Source: Brevundimonas fluminis | Lineage (GTDB): Bacteria; Pseudomonadota; Alphaproteobacteria; Caulobacterales; Caulobacteraceae | DNA: 64,000 bases | Assembly (NCBI RefSeq): GCF_003934285.1 | Contig: NZ_RQWJ01000002.1 | Coordinates: forward strand, 434,001-498,000 | Direction: 5' to 3' | Part shown: positions 16,321 to 25,044 of the stretch, piece by piece | How the letters are laid out: every line of letters starts with the position of its first letter | Position numbering within the stretch: position 1 is the stretch's first letter | Program-made: the position numbers and the translations under genes | The notes under the pieces: model-generated | Database searches by the model: none | What the model saw: only the letters and a program-made list of their open reading frames with translations | What the model was told of the DNA's origin: nothing

Positions 16321-17927
16321 GGCAGCACTCCGTGCATCCACCACGACGGGGCGGGACGCGGGTCGCCGGGACCGGTCCAGTCGGGGCCGTACTGACCCTC
16401 GCGGAACATCCAGTAGCGGGCGCCGGCCTCGTCCTCGACGCGATAGTAGTCGCGCGTGCGGTCGCGTCGGCCGTCGGACCGGGGCCGCCACCACTCCGGC
16501 GACAGGCGCTCCGGGCCGTCGGCGCGGATCACGCGCCGGGTCACGCGCCGCCAGGTGAAACGGGCCGGCGCATGGTCGGGCAGTTCGGCGATGGCCTCGA
16601 CCGGCTCGGGCGGATCGAACAGCAGGACGGGGCGTCGTCCGAAGTCCGCGGACGCCGTCTGCGGCCGGCGGCCCAAGGCCGGGACCAGCCGTTCGGCCCG
16701 TTCGGGAATCCAGCTGTCGACCGGGGCGGGGGTCAGCACGCCGTCCTCGCCGAGACGGGCGCTGAGCCGGTCGACCAGATCGGCCAGGTCCTCGCCCTGC
16801 CGCGCCTCGGCCTCGCCGGCCATCACGGCCTGCCGCGCCGCCAGCGGCTCGGCCGCGTCCGCGGTCAGCATCAGGGCGTCCAGACCGAAGCCGAGGTCCA
16901 GCCGGCCCGGTCCCGCCTCGCGGAACAGACGCAGCCAGATCTTCACGTCCCGCCCCGGCCGGCCCATCCGCACGGACAGCCGGGTCGTGCCGCCGTCGGT
17001 GCGGAAGCCGGTCAGGGTCAGGGCCGTGGCGCCCCTGCCGTCGCGCTCCAGCGCCGCGGCCAGACGGTCGGCCAGTCCGGGCAGGCGCGCCTCCACCCCC
17101 GCGACGTCGCCCAGCGGCTCGGCCCAGGCTTCCCACGCCCTGTATTTCGGCGCCGGACGCAAGGGCGTGAGGGCCTCGGCGACGAAGCCCAGCGCCTGGT
17201 CCAGGCGTCTGACCAGCCCCACCCCGTCCACCTCGCGGAAGCGGCGGGCCAGTCCGGCGCGGGGCATGACGTGGAGGTCGCCGACCCGCCTCAGGCCGAA
17301 GCGCCGGGCCGCGTTCAGGGTGCGGTCGTCGACGCGCAGGGCTTCGACCGGCAGGTCGGCCAGCAGGCCGCGCAGCGTCTCTTCCGTGGCGATTGGCGTC
17401 TGGCCCTCGCCGTAGCGCGCCAGGGCCCAGGCCGCGCCGGGCGTGGGCGCCAGGGCCAGACGGCAGGGCGCCCCGGCCTCGGCCAGCCGGGCGCGCATCC
17501 CCTCCAGCAGGGCCGTCTCGCCGCCGAACAGATGCGCCGCGCCGGTGACGTCGAGAAACAGGCCCTCAAGACCGTCGGGAGAGAGGTCGAGGCTGACCGA
17601 GGGCGACCAGCGCTCGGCCCACTCCGCCAGCGACGTCAGCGCCCGGGCGTCGGCGGCGGGGTCGGCCGGCTGGGCCAGCAGATGAGGGACCATGGCGCGG
17701 GCGTCGGCCTGACCCTGTCCCCGCGACAGGCCCAGCGCGCGGGCGGCGGGATTCAGGGCGTGCAGCACCGCGGCGCCCCGGCTGGTCTTCAGGATCAGGG
17801 CGAACGGATTGGCGGGATCGAGGGCGGGGTCAGGCGGCGAGGCCGGACGGCGCGCCCGTTCCAGCGATCGGCGCCTGACCGCGATCGGCCAGTCGATCAG
17901 CCAGACGGAGACGATGCGTCTCATCAT
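16317..17927 (-). CDS. imuB: ImuB, inactive Y-family polymerase-like protein
   Basis: ImuB is a Y-family-like adaptor that joins DnaE2 to the beta clamp in translesion synthesis. The 536-aa protein has a Y-family fold N-terminus (RRIVSVWLIDWPIAV) and LFLDVTGAAHLFGGE, the palm and finger regions, and a little-finger domain; the catalytic acidic triad of active Y-family enzymes is not complete, as usual for ImuB. The C-terminal part contains the DYYRVEDEAGARYWMFREG signature of the ImuB C-terminal domain. It overlaps imuA by 98 bp and dnaE2 by 4 bp. Confidence 0.93.
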   Translation of the reverse strand: MMRRIVSVWLIDWPIAVRRRSLERARRPASPPDPALDPANPFALILKTSRGAAVLHALNPAARALGLSRGQGQADARAMVPHLLAQPADPAADARALTSLAEWAERWSPSVSLDLSPDGLEGLFLDVTGAAHLFGGETALLEGMRARLAEAGAPCRLALAPTPGAAWALARYGEGQTPIATEETLRGLLADLPVEALRVDDRTLNAARRFGLRRVGDLHVMPRAGLARRFREVDGVGLVRRLDQALGFVAEALTPLRPAPKYRAWEAWAEPLGDVAGVEARLPGLADRLAAALERDGRGATALTLTGFRTDGGTTRLSVRMGRPGRDVKIWLRLFREAGPGRLDLGFGLDALMLTADAAEPLAARQAVMAGEAEARQGEDLADLVDRLSARLGEDGVLTPAPVDSWIPERAERLVPALGRRPQTASADFGRRPVLLFDPPEPVEAIAELPDHAPARFTWRRVTRRVIRADGPERLSPEWWRPRSDGRRDRTRDYYRVEDEAGARYWMFREGQYGPDWTGPGDPRPAPSWWMHGVLP

Positions 17928-18477
17928 CCTGCTCCAGCGTCCATCGTCCGGGGCGGCCGTTGCGGGCCCGGACCAGTTCGGCGCACAGCCGCGTCGCGCC
18001 CGGGGCGCGGGGATCGTCGGGGTCCGCCGCCCCGCTCTCCGCCGTGATCCGCCAGCGGCGGGCGGCGGCGCTGAGGCCGTCGAGGTCGCGCGGCAGCAGC
18101 AGGGCCGTCGCCCCGCCTTGCCGGGCGGCGAACTCCAGCCGTCGGGTCTGGGGCAGGGCCGCGCCGTGGATCGCGCCCACGGTCAGGGCCACCGCGCCGG
18201 AGCGCAGCGCCTGCTCCATGGCCCACAGGGCGTCGACCTCGCGCCGGACGCGGGTCAGCAGCAGACGGACGTCGCCCAGTCCGGGGCCATAGGGGCGGCC
18301 GTGCTCGTTCAGCCAGGCCGCCGTCGCCGCCACCAGAACGGGCCGCGCATCGTCGACCGGCCGCCGCGACAGGGCGAAGGCGAAGGTCGCCGCCACGTCG
18401 CGCGGCGCGGGCGCCCATGCCTCTTCCAGGGGGGCGGGCAAGTCGGGAAACGGGTGGGGGGCGAGAGAGGGGAGCAT
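17830..18477 (-). CDS. imuA: ImuA, RecA-like accessory protein of the mutasome
   Basis: This is a 215-aa protein with weak similarity to RecA/SulA folds, the first gene of the imuA-imuB-dnaE2 cassette. Visible conserved parts are the LLTRVRREVDALWAMEQAL helix, AVALTVGAIHG, RRLEFAARQGG and the arginine-rich end of the fold (ATRLCAELVRARNGRPGRW). The C-terminal about 30 residues are encoded over the start of imuB in another frame. The ATG lies 18 bp downstream of the LexA box, so repression would sit on the promoter or start region. Confidence 0.88.
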   Translation of the reverse strand: MLPSLAPHPFPDLPAPLEEAWAPAPRDVAATFAFALSRRPVDDARPVLVAATAAWLNEHGRPYGPGLGDVRLLLTRVRREVDALWAMEQALRSGAVALTVGAIHGAALPQTRRLEFAARQGGATALLLPRDLDGLSAAARRWRITAESGAADPDDPRAPGATRLCAELVRARNGRPGRWTLEQDDETHRLRLADRLADRGQAPIAGTGAPSGLAA

Positions 18478-18495
18478 GGCGGAACCAACGTCGAT

Positions 18496-18510
18496 GTTCC
18501 AGTTTTGTTC
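18496..18510. promoter_or_regulatory. LexA (SOS) box
   Basis: A perfect alphaproteobacterial SOS box: GTTC-CAGTTTT-GTTC on the plus strand, which reads GAAC-N7-GAAC on the other. It lies 18 bp before the imuA start codon and 96 bp before the divergent iaaA gene. It predicts damage-inducible expression of imuA-imuB-dnaE2. Confidence 0.9.
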
Positions 18511-18606
18511 TCATGTCCGGCGGGAGTCAAACGGAGTCCGGAACACGCCTCTGGATTCTTTTTCACGGCCGTCCGACGATGGCTCGTCCCCCCCGAGGAG
18601 TCCGCC

Positions 18607-19764
18607 ATGCGCCCCCTTCTGCCGTCCGCCGTCCTGTCGCTGGCCCTGCTGGCCCTCCCCGCCGCGGCGCAGGAACGGGCCGAGTGGTCCCTGGCCGTCC
18701 ACGGGGGCGCGGGCGTGATCGAACGCGGCCAGCTGAGTCCGGAGCAGGACGCGGCCTATCGCGCGGCGCTGGACGACGCGCTGGAGGTCGGAGCCGAAGT
18801 GCTGGCCGGAGGCGGCAGCGCGCTCGACGCGGTCGAAGCCGTCATCCACGTGCTGGAGGACGATCCCCTGTTCAACGCCGGGCGCGGCGCTGTCTTCACC
18901 GCCGACGGACGCATCGAGCACGACGCGGCGATCATGGACGGGACCACGCTGAACGCCGGCGCCGTCGCCGGGCTGACCCGCACCCGACATCCGATCAGCG
19001 CCGCCCGGGCGGTGATGGAGAAGTCGCCGCACGTCTTTCTGATCGGCGCCGGGGCCGAGACCTTCGCCCGCGATCAGGGGCTGGAGGAGGTCGAGCCGGC
19101 CTGGTTCTTCACCGAGCGCCGCTGGCAGGGACTGGTGCGCCAGCTGGAGCGCGACGGCCTGCCCGTGCCGCCCCGGCCCGAGGGCGCGCCGCCGCCGGCG
19201 GATCGGTCGGCGGCCCTGGTCGCCCCGCCGCTGGACGAGAAGAAGTTCGGCACCGTCGGCGTGGTCGCGCTGGACCGCGAGGGGCGGCTGGCGGCCGGCA
19301 CCTCGACCGGCGGCATGTCCGGCAAGCGCTGGGGCCGCGTCGGCGACGTGCCGGTGATCGGCGCCGGCACCTATGCGTCGAACGCCGAGGGCTGCGCCGT
19401 GTCCGCGACGGGCTCGGGCGAGTATTTCATCCGGGCGACGGTGGCGCGGGACATCTGCGCACGCTACGCCATGGAGACCGCCCATCCCGAGCTGGAGCAG
19501 AACCGGGTCGAGGCGGTGATCGACGCGTGCGAGGAGAGCGCCCGACAGGGGGACGTCTGCATGGCGCACGCCCGTCGTCCGATCTTCATCGCCGCCCGCG
19601 AGGAGATCGACGAGGTCGGAGAGCTGGGCGGCGAGGGCGGGGTCATCGTCATGACCGCCTCGGGCGAGGCGTGGTTCGAGATGAACTCCTCGGGCATGTA
19701 CCGCGGCAGGGTGTCGGCGACGTCGCCCGCCTGGGTCGCCATCTACGCCGACGAGGGCCGATGA
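18607..19764 (+). CDS. iaaA: Exported isoaspartyl peptidase/L-asparaginase (Ntn hydrolase)
   Basis: This is a plant-type asparaginase precursor of 385 aa with a signal peptide (residues 1 to about 21, ending AAAQ). The precursor would be cut before the nucleophile Thr216 (KKFGTVGV), giving alpha and beta chains. The family signatures VHGGAGVIE, FNAGRGAVFT, DAAIMDG, GTSTGGMSGKR and GEGGVIVM are all present. It removes beta-aspartyl residues or hydrolyses asparagine, here in the periplasm if export is right. A GAGGAG ribosome-binding site precedes the ATG. It overlaps the cupin gene (ATGA). Confidence 0.93.
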   Translation: MRPLLPSAVLSLALLALPAAAQERAEWSLAVHGGAGVIERGQLSPEQDAAYRAALDDALEVGAEVLAGGGSALDAVEAVIHVLEDDPLFNAGRGAVFTADGRIEHDAAIMDGTTLNAGAVAGLTRTRHPISAARAVMEKSPHVFLIGAGAETFARDQGLEEVEPAWFFTERRWQGLVRQLERDGLPVPPRPEGAPPPADRSAALVAPPLDEKKFGTVGVVALDREGRLAAGTSTGGMSGKRWGRVGDVPVIGAGTYASNAEGCAVSATGSGEYFIRATVARDICARYAMETAHPELEQNRVEAVIDACEESARQGDVCMAHARRPIFIAAREEIDEVGELGGEGGVIVMTASGEAWFEMNSSGMYRGRVSATSPAWVAIYADEGR

Positions 19765-20123
19765 CCGCGATCGACCTGACGGAAAAGTTCGCCGCCTTCG
19801 ACGATCACTGGCGCCCGCGCGTCGCCGCCCGCCTGAACGGGCAGGACGTGCGGCTGGTCAAGGTGCAGGGCGTCTTCCCCTGGCACAGCCACGCCGACGC
19901 CGACGAGATGTTCCTGGTCTGGAAGGGCGGCTTCCGCGTCGAGTACCGCGACCGGATCGTGGAGATGGGACCCGGCCAGTTCACCGTCGTGCCGCGCGGC
20001 GTCGAGCACCGCACGGCCGCCGACGAAGAGGCCGAGGTGATCATCTTCGAGCCGTCGGAAGTGATCAACACCGGCGACGCGCCGCCTTCGGCGTTCACCG
20101 CGCCGCAGGGCGTGGAGGTCTGA
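19761..20123 (+). CDS. Cupin-domain protein
   Basis: This is a 120-aa single-domain cupin. The metal motif reads FPWHSHADADEMFLVWKG, so two His and one Glu are in place, and the second motif is GPGQFTVVPRGVEHRT. Its substrate cannot be told from the sequence. The start overlaps the isoaspartyl peptidase stop and its own stop overlaps the next ATG (TGATG), so it lies in the middle of a three-gene coupled unit. Confidence 0.88.
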   Translation: MTAIDLTEKFAAFDDHWRPRVAARLNGQDVRLVKVQGVFPWHSHADADEMFLVWKGGFRVEYRDRIVEMGPGQFTVVPRGVEHRTAADEEAEVIIFEPSEVINTGDAPPSAFTAPQGVEV

Positions 20124-20593
20124 TGTCCGACCGCGACCATCCCGGCGTCATCGCCCCGCCGCCGCTGATCTATCTCGGCTTCCTGCTGGGCGGGTGGGGG
20201 TTGGGACGTCTCGCGGGCCTGCCCGGGATCGGCGGCGACGCGGCGGCGCGCATGGCGGTCGCGGGACTGCTGATCGGGTTCGGACTGGCGGTCGAGCTGT
20301 GGGCCATCGGGGCCTTCCGTCGCCGCCGCACGGCCGTCCAGCCGTGGAAGCCGTCGACGGCGCTGGTGGCCGACGGGCCGTACCGCTTCAGCCGCAATCC
20401 CATCTATCTGGGGTTCGCCGTGACCCATCTCGGCCTCGCCCTCGCGCTGAACTCATGGCTCGCTCTGGCGCTGCTCATCCCGTGCCTGGTCGTGGTCGAT
20501 CGCGGGGTGATCGCGCGCGAGGAGCGATATCTCGCGGCGAAGTTCGGCGCGCCCTACGACGTCTATCGCGGGCGCGTTCGCCGCTGGCTCTGA
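20123..20593 (+). CDS. Isoprenylcysteine carboxyl methyltransferase-family membrane protein
   Basis: This is a 156-aa polytopic protein of the ICMT/phospholipid-methyltransferase group. Four hydrophobic segments are seen. The SAM-binding region is the typical VADGPYRFSRNPIYLGF with ARG/RN motif, and the C-terminal ERYLAAKFGAPYDVYRGRVRRWL is a family hallmark. Bacterial members often have no known substrate. It is translated in overlap with the cupin and iaaA. Its 3' end overlaps the convergent 67-codon ORF at 20563. Confidence 0.9.
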   Translation: MSDRDHPGVIAPPPLIYLGFLLGGWGLGRLAGLPGIGGDAAARMAVAGLLIGFGLAVELWAIGAFRRRRTAVQPWKPSTALVADGPYRFSRNPIYLGFAVTHLGLALALNSWLALALLIPCLVVVDRGVIAREERYLAAKFGAPYDVYRGRVRRWL

Positions 20594-20766
20594 ACGTCGG
20601 GGTCCAGCCCGTCGTCGGGCGCTCCGACGCCGTGCTCGATGCGGCCCAGCTCGACCTCGGCGCGGGAGAAGACCTCCTCCTGTCCGTCGATCAGAAGCTC
20701 GTCCTCCGTGAGGTCGGGCTGACCCCCGGCCGCGGCGCGGGGGTCAGGTTTTGCCGGCGTCGTCAC
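20563..20766 (-). CDS. Small hydrophilic protein, unknown
   Basis: This is a 67-aa hydrophilic, acidic-to-basic protein with no recognised domain. It begins MTTPAKPDPRAAAG and carries DLTEDELLIDGQEEVFSRAEVEL. The ATG overlaps the stop of the DUF4142 gene (ATGA), so it is probably translated with it. The last 31 bp overlap the end of the convergent methyltransferase gene. Its reality rests on coupling and codon use. Confidence 0.5.
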   Translation of the reverse strand: MTTPAKPDPRAAAGGQPDLTEDELLIDGQEEVFSRAEVELGRIEHGVGAPDDGLDPDVQSQRRTRPR

Positions 20767-21335
20767 ATCGCGCCCCGCAGCCGCTCGGCCTGCTGCAGAT
20801 GAGTCTCGATCTTCGGCACGACTGAGCGGGCGTGGCCGGCCAGGCCGGGCGCGTCGGCGTTGTCCGAGAAGCCGCGATGCAGCGTCAGCGCCTCATTGTG
20901 CGCGGCCACCTGCTGGTCCAGCCAGACGCGGTCGAAGTCGCCCGGGGCCGCCGAGCGCAGATTGTCGATCAGGCCCTGACGGCGTTCGTCGAGACCGGTC
21001 GGCATTTCGACGTTCGACGCCTCGCGCGCTGCGATCGGCTTGAAGGCCTCGGAGGCGGCCGTGTGATCGGTGCGGATCATGTTGGCCAGCTCGCGCACGC
21101 CGGCGTTCTGGCTCTTCTCCAGCGCGATCTCCGCGGCCTGGATCTCGTACATGTCGCCCATGGCGGCGTTGGGCACGTAGCCCATGACCGTGTTGGCCCC
21201 CATGGTGGCGGCCGAGGTCTGGCCCACGACGGCCGCGGTCTTGTCCTGCACGGCGTCGACGGCCGGCGGCGACTGCTCCTGCTGGCACGCGGCGAGGGTC
21301 AACGCGGCGAGGGCGACGAGCGGAATTCTGGTCAT
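20763..21335 (-). CDS. DUF4142 lipoprotein
   Basis: This is a 190-aa protein with a lipoprotein signal (MTRIPLVALAALTLAACQQ, lipobox LAAC with Cys16). The mature part is helical with the ferritin-like DUF4142 pattern: AAMGDMYEIQAAEIALEKSQNAGVRELANMI, TDHTAASEAF, and a LDQQVAAHNEALTLHRGF segment. The ATG at 21335 is chosen over one at 21362 because AGGAGG lies 6 bp before it. The family is common in Alphaproteobacteria and its function is unknown. Confidence 0.88.
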   Translation of the reverse strand: MTRIPLVALAALTLAACQQEQSPPAVDAVQDKTAAVVGQTSAATMGANTVMGYVPNAAMGDMYEIQAAEIALEKSQNAGVRELANMIRTDHTAASEAFKPIAAREASNVEMPTGLDERRQGLIDNLRSAAPGDFDRVWLDQQVAAHNEALTLHRGFSDNADAPGLAGHARSVVPKIETHLQQAERLRGAM

Positions 21336-21459
21336 GAGAGTCCTCCTGGGGATGGCGGTCAAACCCGCGCCGTCGTCGGACCGTTCCTGTGTCGGGGAGC
21401 CGACGCAGGCCGTCGGGCCTACGCTGGCGTCCGTGTCGCGGAGGGCCTAGGGGAGGGGC

Positions 21460-21726
21460 ATGACCCCGCCCGAAGACGAACTGTCGACCATGGCCATGGA
21501 AGAGCTGGACGCCGCCCTGGACCTGTCGTTCGACGAGATGAAGCGCATCACGCCGTGGGGCGACAGCTTTCCGGGCTTTGCGCCGTCCGGCCGCGAGGTC
21601 GAGGTCGAGCGCCGCTATCTGTGGGCGCATGAGCCCGCGGGCGGCATCCTGGTCGAGGTCGAGGTGCGCGATCCGGTGCTGAAGGTGGGCGCCGAGGCCA
21701 AGGCCGTGCTGGCGCCCGAAGACTGA
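21460..21726 (+). CDS. Conserved hypothetical protein
   Basis: This is an 88-aa acidic soluble protein starting MTPPEDELSTMAMEELDAALDLSFDEMKRITPWGDSFPG. No known domain can be named. GGGGAGGGG precedes the ATG by a few bases. It may be co-transcribed with the amidohydrolase at 21768, which starts 41 bp after its stop. Confidence 0.55.
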   Translation: MTPPEDELSTMAMEELDAALDLSFDEMKRITPWGDSFPGFAPSGREVEVERRYLWAHEPAGGILVEVEVRDPVLKVGAEAKAVLAPED

Positions 21727-21767
21727 GGAGGGTTAGAACGGCCGCCCCAATCGTGAAGGTCGTTTCC

Positions 21768-23492
21768 ATGCGTCTCCGCCTCGCCCTCACCGCCGCCGTC
21801 GCCCTGTCGGCGTTCGCTTCCGTCGCCGCCGCCCAGGACATGCTGATCTACGGCGGCACGATTCACACCGGGGTCGACGGCGCGGCGCCCGCATCGGTGG
21901 TTGTCGTGGACGATGGCCGGATCAGCTGGGTCGGCACGCCCGACCGCGCCGAGGTCCTGCCGGATGGCAGGACCCGCTTCCGCGCGGCCTCCCTGCCCGA
22001 TGGACAAGTTATCATTTCGGACGAAGGTCGGACGTTCATCGACCTCAAGGGCGCGACGCTGTTCCCCGGCTTCACCGACGGGCACGCGCATCTGAACGGC
22101 ATCGGCCAGCGCGAGCTGACGCTGAACCTCGAGGGCTCGGCCTCCGTCGCCGAGGCCATGCAGCGGCTGTCGGACTGGTCAGTGGCAAATCCCGACGGGC
22201 CGATCATCGGTCGGGGCTGGATCGAGACCCACTGGCCCGAGGGCCGCTTCCTGACGCGTCAGGATCTGGACGCCGCCGCGCCCGGCCGCATCGTCCTGCT
22301 GGGCCGCGCCGACGGCCATGCGGTGGTGGCCTCGTCCGCCGCGCTTCAGGCCGCCGGCGTCGACGCCGACACGGTCGCCCCCGACGGCGGCGAGATCCTG
22401 AAGGACGCGTCCGGCCAACCGACCGGCCTGCTGGTCGACGCGGCCGAACAGCTGGTCGCCGGCCTGATGCCGCGCGAGGACGAGGCGGCGACGCGGCGGG
22501 CCTACGACGCCGGCTTCCGCGTCTATTCCCGTTATGGCTGGACCGGCATCCACTACATGAGCGCGCCGTGGGCCGACGTGCCGCTGCTGGAGCGGATGGC
22601 CGAGGAGGGCGCCGCCCCGATCCGCGTCTACAACAGCGTGACCCCGGATGGGGCGCAGGCCCTGTTCGCCTCAGGCCCGCGCTCGGTGGCCGACGGCCGC
22701 GTCATCACCCGGGCGGTGAAATTCTATGCCGACGGGGCGCTGGGCTCGCGCGGCGCGGCCCTGTTCGAGCCCTATGCGGACCGCCCGGACACCACGGGCC
22801 TGATGCAGATGGGCGACGAGATCGTGCCGGTCTACGAGGCCGCCCTGCGCAGCGGCATCCAGGCGGCCACCCACGCCATCGGCGACCGCGGCAACCACTC
22901 GGTGGCGGACTGGTATGGACGCGCCATGGAGGCCGTCCCCGCCTCCGAGCGGCCGAACGGGGACGACGTCCGCTGGCGCATCGAACACGCGCAAATTCTG
23001 AGGCCGTCCGACTACGGATGGTTCGAGCGCCTTCCCCTCGTCGCCTCCATGCAGCCCAGCCACGCCATCGGCGACCTGCATTTCGCGCCGGCCCGCCTCG
23101 GCGACGCCCGGCTGGACGGCGCCTACGCCTGGCACAGCCTGACCGACCGCGGGGTGATCGTCGTCGGCGGCTCGGACGCCCCCGTGGAGCGCGGCGATCC
23201 GGCGATCGAATTCTACGCCGCCGTGGGGCGCCGCGACCTGTCCGGCTTCCAGGGCCCCGACTGGCGTCCCAACGAGGCGGTGGACCGGGCCACAGCCCTG
23301 AAGATGTTCACGATCTGGCCGGCCTGGGCCAGCTTCCGCGAGGACGAGCTGGGCACCATCGAGGTCGGGAAGCGCGCCGACTTCACCGTGTTCGACCTCG
23401 ACCTGATGACCGTGCCGCTCGCCGACATCCCCAAGGCGAAGGCGGTCTACACCATCGTCGACGGCGTGGTGGTCTACGACGCCGAAGATTGA
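21768..23492 (+). CDS. Exported amidohydrolase (YtcJ-like)
   Basis: This is a metal-dependent hydrolase of the amidohydrolase superfamily, about 574 aa. A signal peptide covers residues 1 to about 20 (ending AAAQD). The first metal motif is GFTDGHAHLNG, and later HAIGDRGNH, RIEHAQIL and GSDAPVER mark the remaining metal and catalytic residues. The large insert and GRGWIETHWP motif are typical of YtcJ-like proteins, whose substrates are mostly unknown. The ATG at 21768 is preferred to a GTG at 21753, which would put basic residues ahead of the signal. It overlaps the convergent gspM by 19 bp. Confidence 0.9.
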   Translation: MRLRLALTAAVALSAFASVAAAQDMLIYGGTIHTGVDGAAPASVVVVDDGRISWVGTPDRAEVLPDGRTRFRAASLPDGQVIISDEGRTFIDLKGATLFPGFTDGHAHLNGIGQRELTLNLEGSASVAEAMQRLSDWSVANPDGPIIGRGWIETHWPEGRFLTRQDLDAAAPGRIVLLGRADGHAVVASSAALQAAGVDADTVAPDGGEILKDASGQPTGLLVDAAEQLVAGLMPREDEAATRRAYDAGFRVYSRYGWTGIHYMSAPWADVPLLERMAEEGAAPIRVYNSVTPDGAQALFASGPRSVADGRVITRAVKFYADGALGSRGAALFEPYADRPDTTGLMQMGDEIVPVYEAALRSGIQAATHAIGDRGNHSVADWYGRAMEAVPASERPNGDDVRWRIEHAQILRPSDYGWFERLPLVASMQPSHAIGDLHFAPARLGDARLDGAYAWHSLTDRGVIVVGGSDAPVERGDPAIEFYAAVGRRDLSGFQGPDWRPNEAVDRATALKMFTIWPAWASFREDELGTIEVGKRADFTVFDLDLMTVPLADIPKAKAVYTIVDGVVVYDAED

Positions 23493-23950
23493 ACCAGGGT
23501 TCCCTGGGCCGTCAGCGTGCCCTCGGCCGTCTCGGTGACGGTCAGGGCCAGCGGCTCGATCCCGTGCGCCCCGCGCAGGCCGGCGATCCAGCCGAACAGG
23601 GCCGGGGTCGCCGCCGAGGCGACGGTGAAGTCCAGCCCGCGATCGCCGGGCGAGAACCTGACCTCCAGGCCCATGGCCACGGCGGCCGGCTCGGCCCGCG
23701 CCTGAAGCGCCGCCGGATCGCTCGCCGCCGGCGGCGTCATGCGCGTCGCGGCGGCTTCGACCAGGGCGAGCCGGGCCTCGGAAACCGCCCGGCGCCCGGC
23801 CGCCGCCGCGCGCCACTCCAGCGACGGGGCGATCCCGCCGTACCACGCGATCAGCACCCCGATAAGCCCGCCCGTGACGGCGAGCATCGCGCGCTCCCGC
23901 GGGCTGCGTCCGTCCCACCAGGCCTTGAGTCGCGCCAGCCGCGCCTTCAT
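23474..23950 (-). CDS. gspM: Type II secretion protein GspM
   Basis: This is the last gene of the type II secretion operon and a 158-aa inner-membrane platform protein. A basic N-terminus (RLKAWWDGRSPRERAML) and one membrane helix (about residues 22-42) are followed by a coiled coil and a small ferredoxin-like domain, the GspM layout. GspM binds GspL. The ATG overlaps the gspL stop. Confidence 0.8.
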   Translation of the reverse strand: MKARLARLKAWWDGRSPRERAMLAVTGGLIGVLIAWYGGIAPSLEWRAAAAGRRAVSEARLALVEAAATRMTPPAASDPAALQARAEPAAVAMGLEVRFSPGDRGLDFTVASAATPALFGWIAGLRGAHGIEPLALTVTETAEGTLTAQGTLVQSSAS

Positions 23951-25044
23951 CGCGCCGCTCCCACGATGACGTCCGAGGCCACGCGCCCGCCGTCGTCCAC
24001 GGTGGAGACGTCCACCAGCGTCAGGCCCTGCGCCTCCATGGCCGTGCGGATCGCCTCCAGATCCTGATAGGCGGCATATCGCAACGAGGCGCGCACGCCC
24101 CCTTCCGGATCCACCGTCAGGCTGTCCAGTTCCGATTGCGGCACGGCTTCGAGCGCCGTGAACAGCGCCGCCGCCGCCGAGGCCACGCCGCCGGGCGGCG
24201 GCGACACCGCCAGCCGGCCTTCCGCCTCCGCGAGAGGATCCGCGGCCGACGCCAGGTCGGGGAAGATGCGGCGCGCCGTCGACGCGGCCCGGGCGTCGGC
24301 GTCGCGCGCCGCCGCGTCGTCGCGGACCGCCTCGGCCAGAATGAGGATCAGCGGCGACAGGGCCAGGGCGGCGGCCAGCGCCAGGGCGCGCCGCCACGGC
24401 TTCAGCCCTCCGGCCGTCAGGCGCACGGGCGCCGACAGGTCCAGCGCCGGGTTCATCGCCGCCCGGGCCAGCATGGCCTCGACCCTGCCCGAATCCTCCA
24501 CGGCCAGCAGGGGGCGGCCGCCCGCGACGGTCTCGGCCAGATCGGGCTGGACCGAGACGGCGAGGTCCTCGGCCCGCAGCGCAAGATCGTCGCCGAACCG
24601 CACCGCCGTCGCCGCGCCGTCCGGTCCGGGCTCCAGCGCCAGGGCGTCGGGCAGCAGGACGGCGCCGGTGACGCCCGAGAGGCGCAGCCAGTCCGCCCAG
24701 GACGCGGCCACGGCCTCGTCGACGACCGCGACCCAGCTCCGCCCCTCCGCGTCCGTCGCGCCCACGGCCGCGCGCAGCCGCTCCGCCGGGGCCGCCAGAT
24801 CGTCGCGCAGGGCCCAGAGGGCGGCCGCCCGCTTCTGCGCCGGATTGCCGGGCGGCAACGCCAGCCGCCGCATCGTGGCGCGCGCGCCGGGGACGATCGC
24901 CACGGACCGGGGAACGGCGACGGTCGCGGGGGCCTCCGGCGACAGACGTCCGCGCTCCAGCACCGCGCCGGAGGCGTCCAGCGTCATGAAGGGCGCGGCC
25001 TCTTCGGCACGGGCGGGCAGCAGGATCAGTCGGGTTCGGCTCAT
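23947..25044 (-). CDS. gspL: Type II secretion protein GspL
   Basis: GspL links the ATPase GspE to the inner-membrane platform. The 365-aa protein has a cytoplasmic actin-like domain (RLILLPARAEEAAPFM, then ALWALRDDL and LLAVEDSGR), one membrane helix near residues 220-240 (RALALAAALALSPLILIL) and a periplasmic ferredoxin-like domain that pairs with GspM. Start and stop overlap gspK and gspM by 4 bp each. Confidence 0.82.
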   Translation of the reverse strand: MSRTRLILLPARAEEAAPFMTLDASGAVLERGRLSPEAPATVAVPRSVAIVPGARATMRRLALPPGNPAQKRAAALWALRDDLAAPAERLRAAVGATDAEGRSWVAVVDEAVAASWADWLRLSGVTGAVLLPDALALEPGPDGAATAVRFGDDLALRAEDLAVSVQPDLAETVAGGRPLLAVEDSGRVEAMLARAAMNPALDLSAPVRLTAGGLKPWRRALALAAALALSPLILILAEAVRDDAAARDADARAASTARRIFPDLASAADPLAEAEGRLAVSPPPGGVASAAAALFTALEAVPQSELDSLTVDPEGGVRASLRYAAYQDLEAIRTAMEAQGLTLVDVSTVDDGGRVASDVIVGAAR

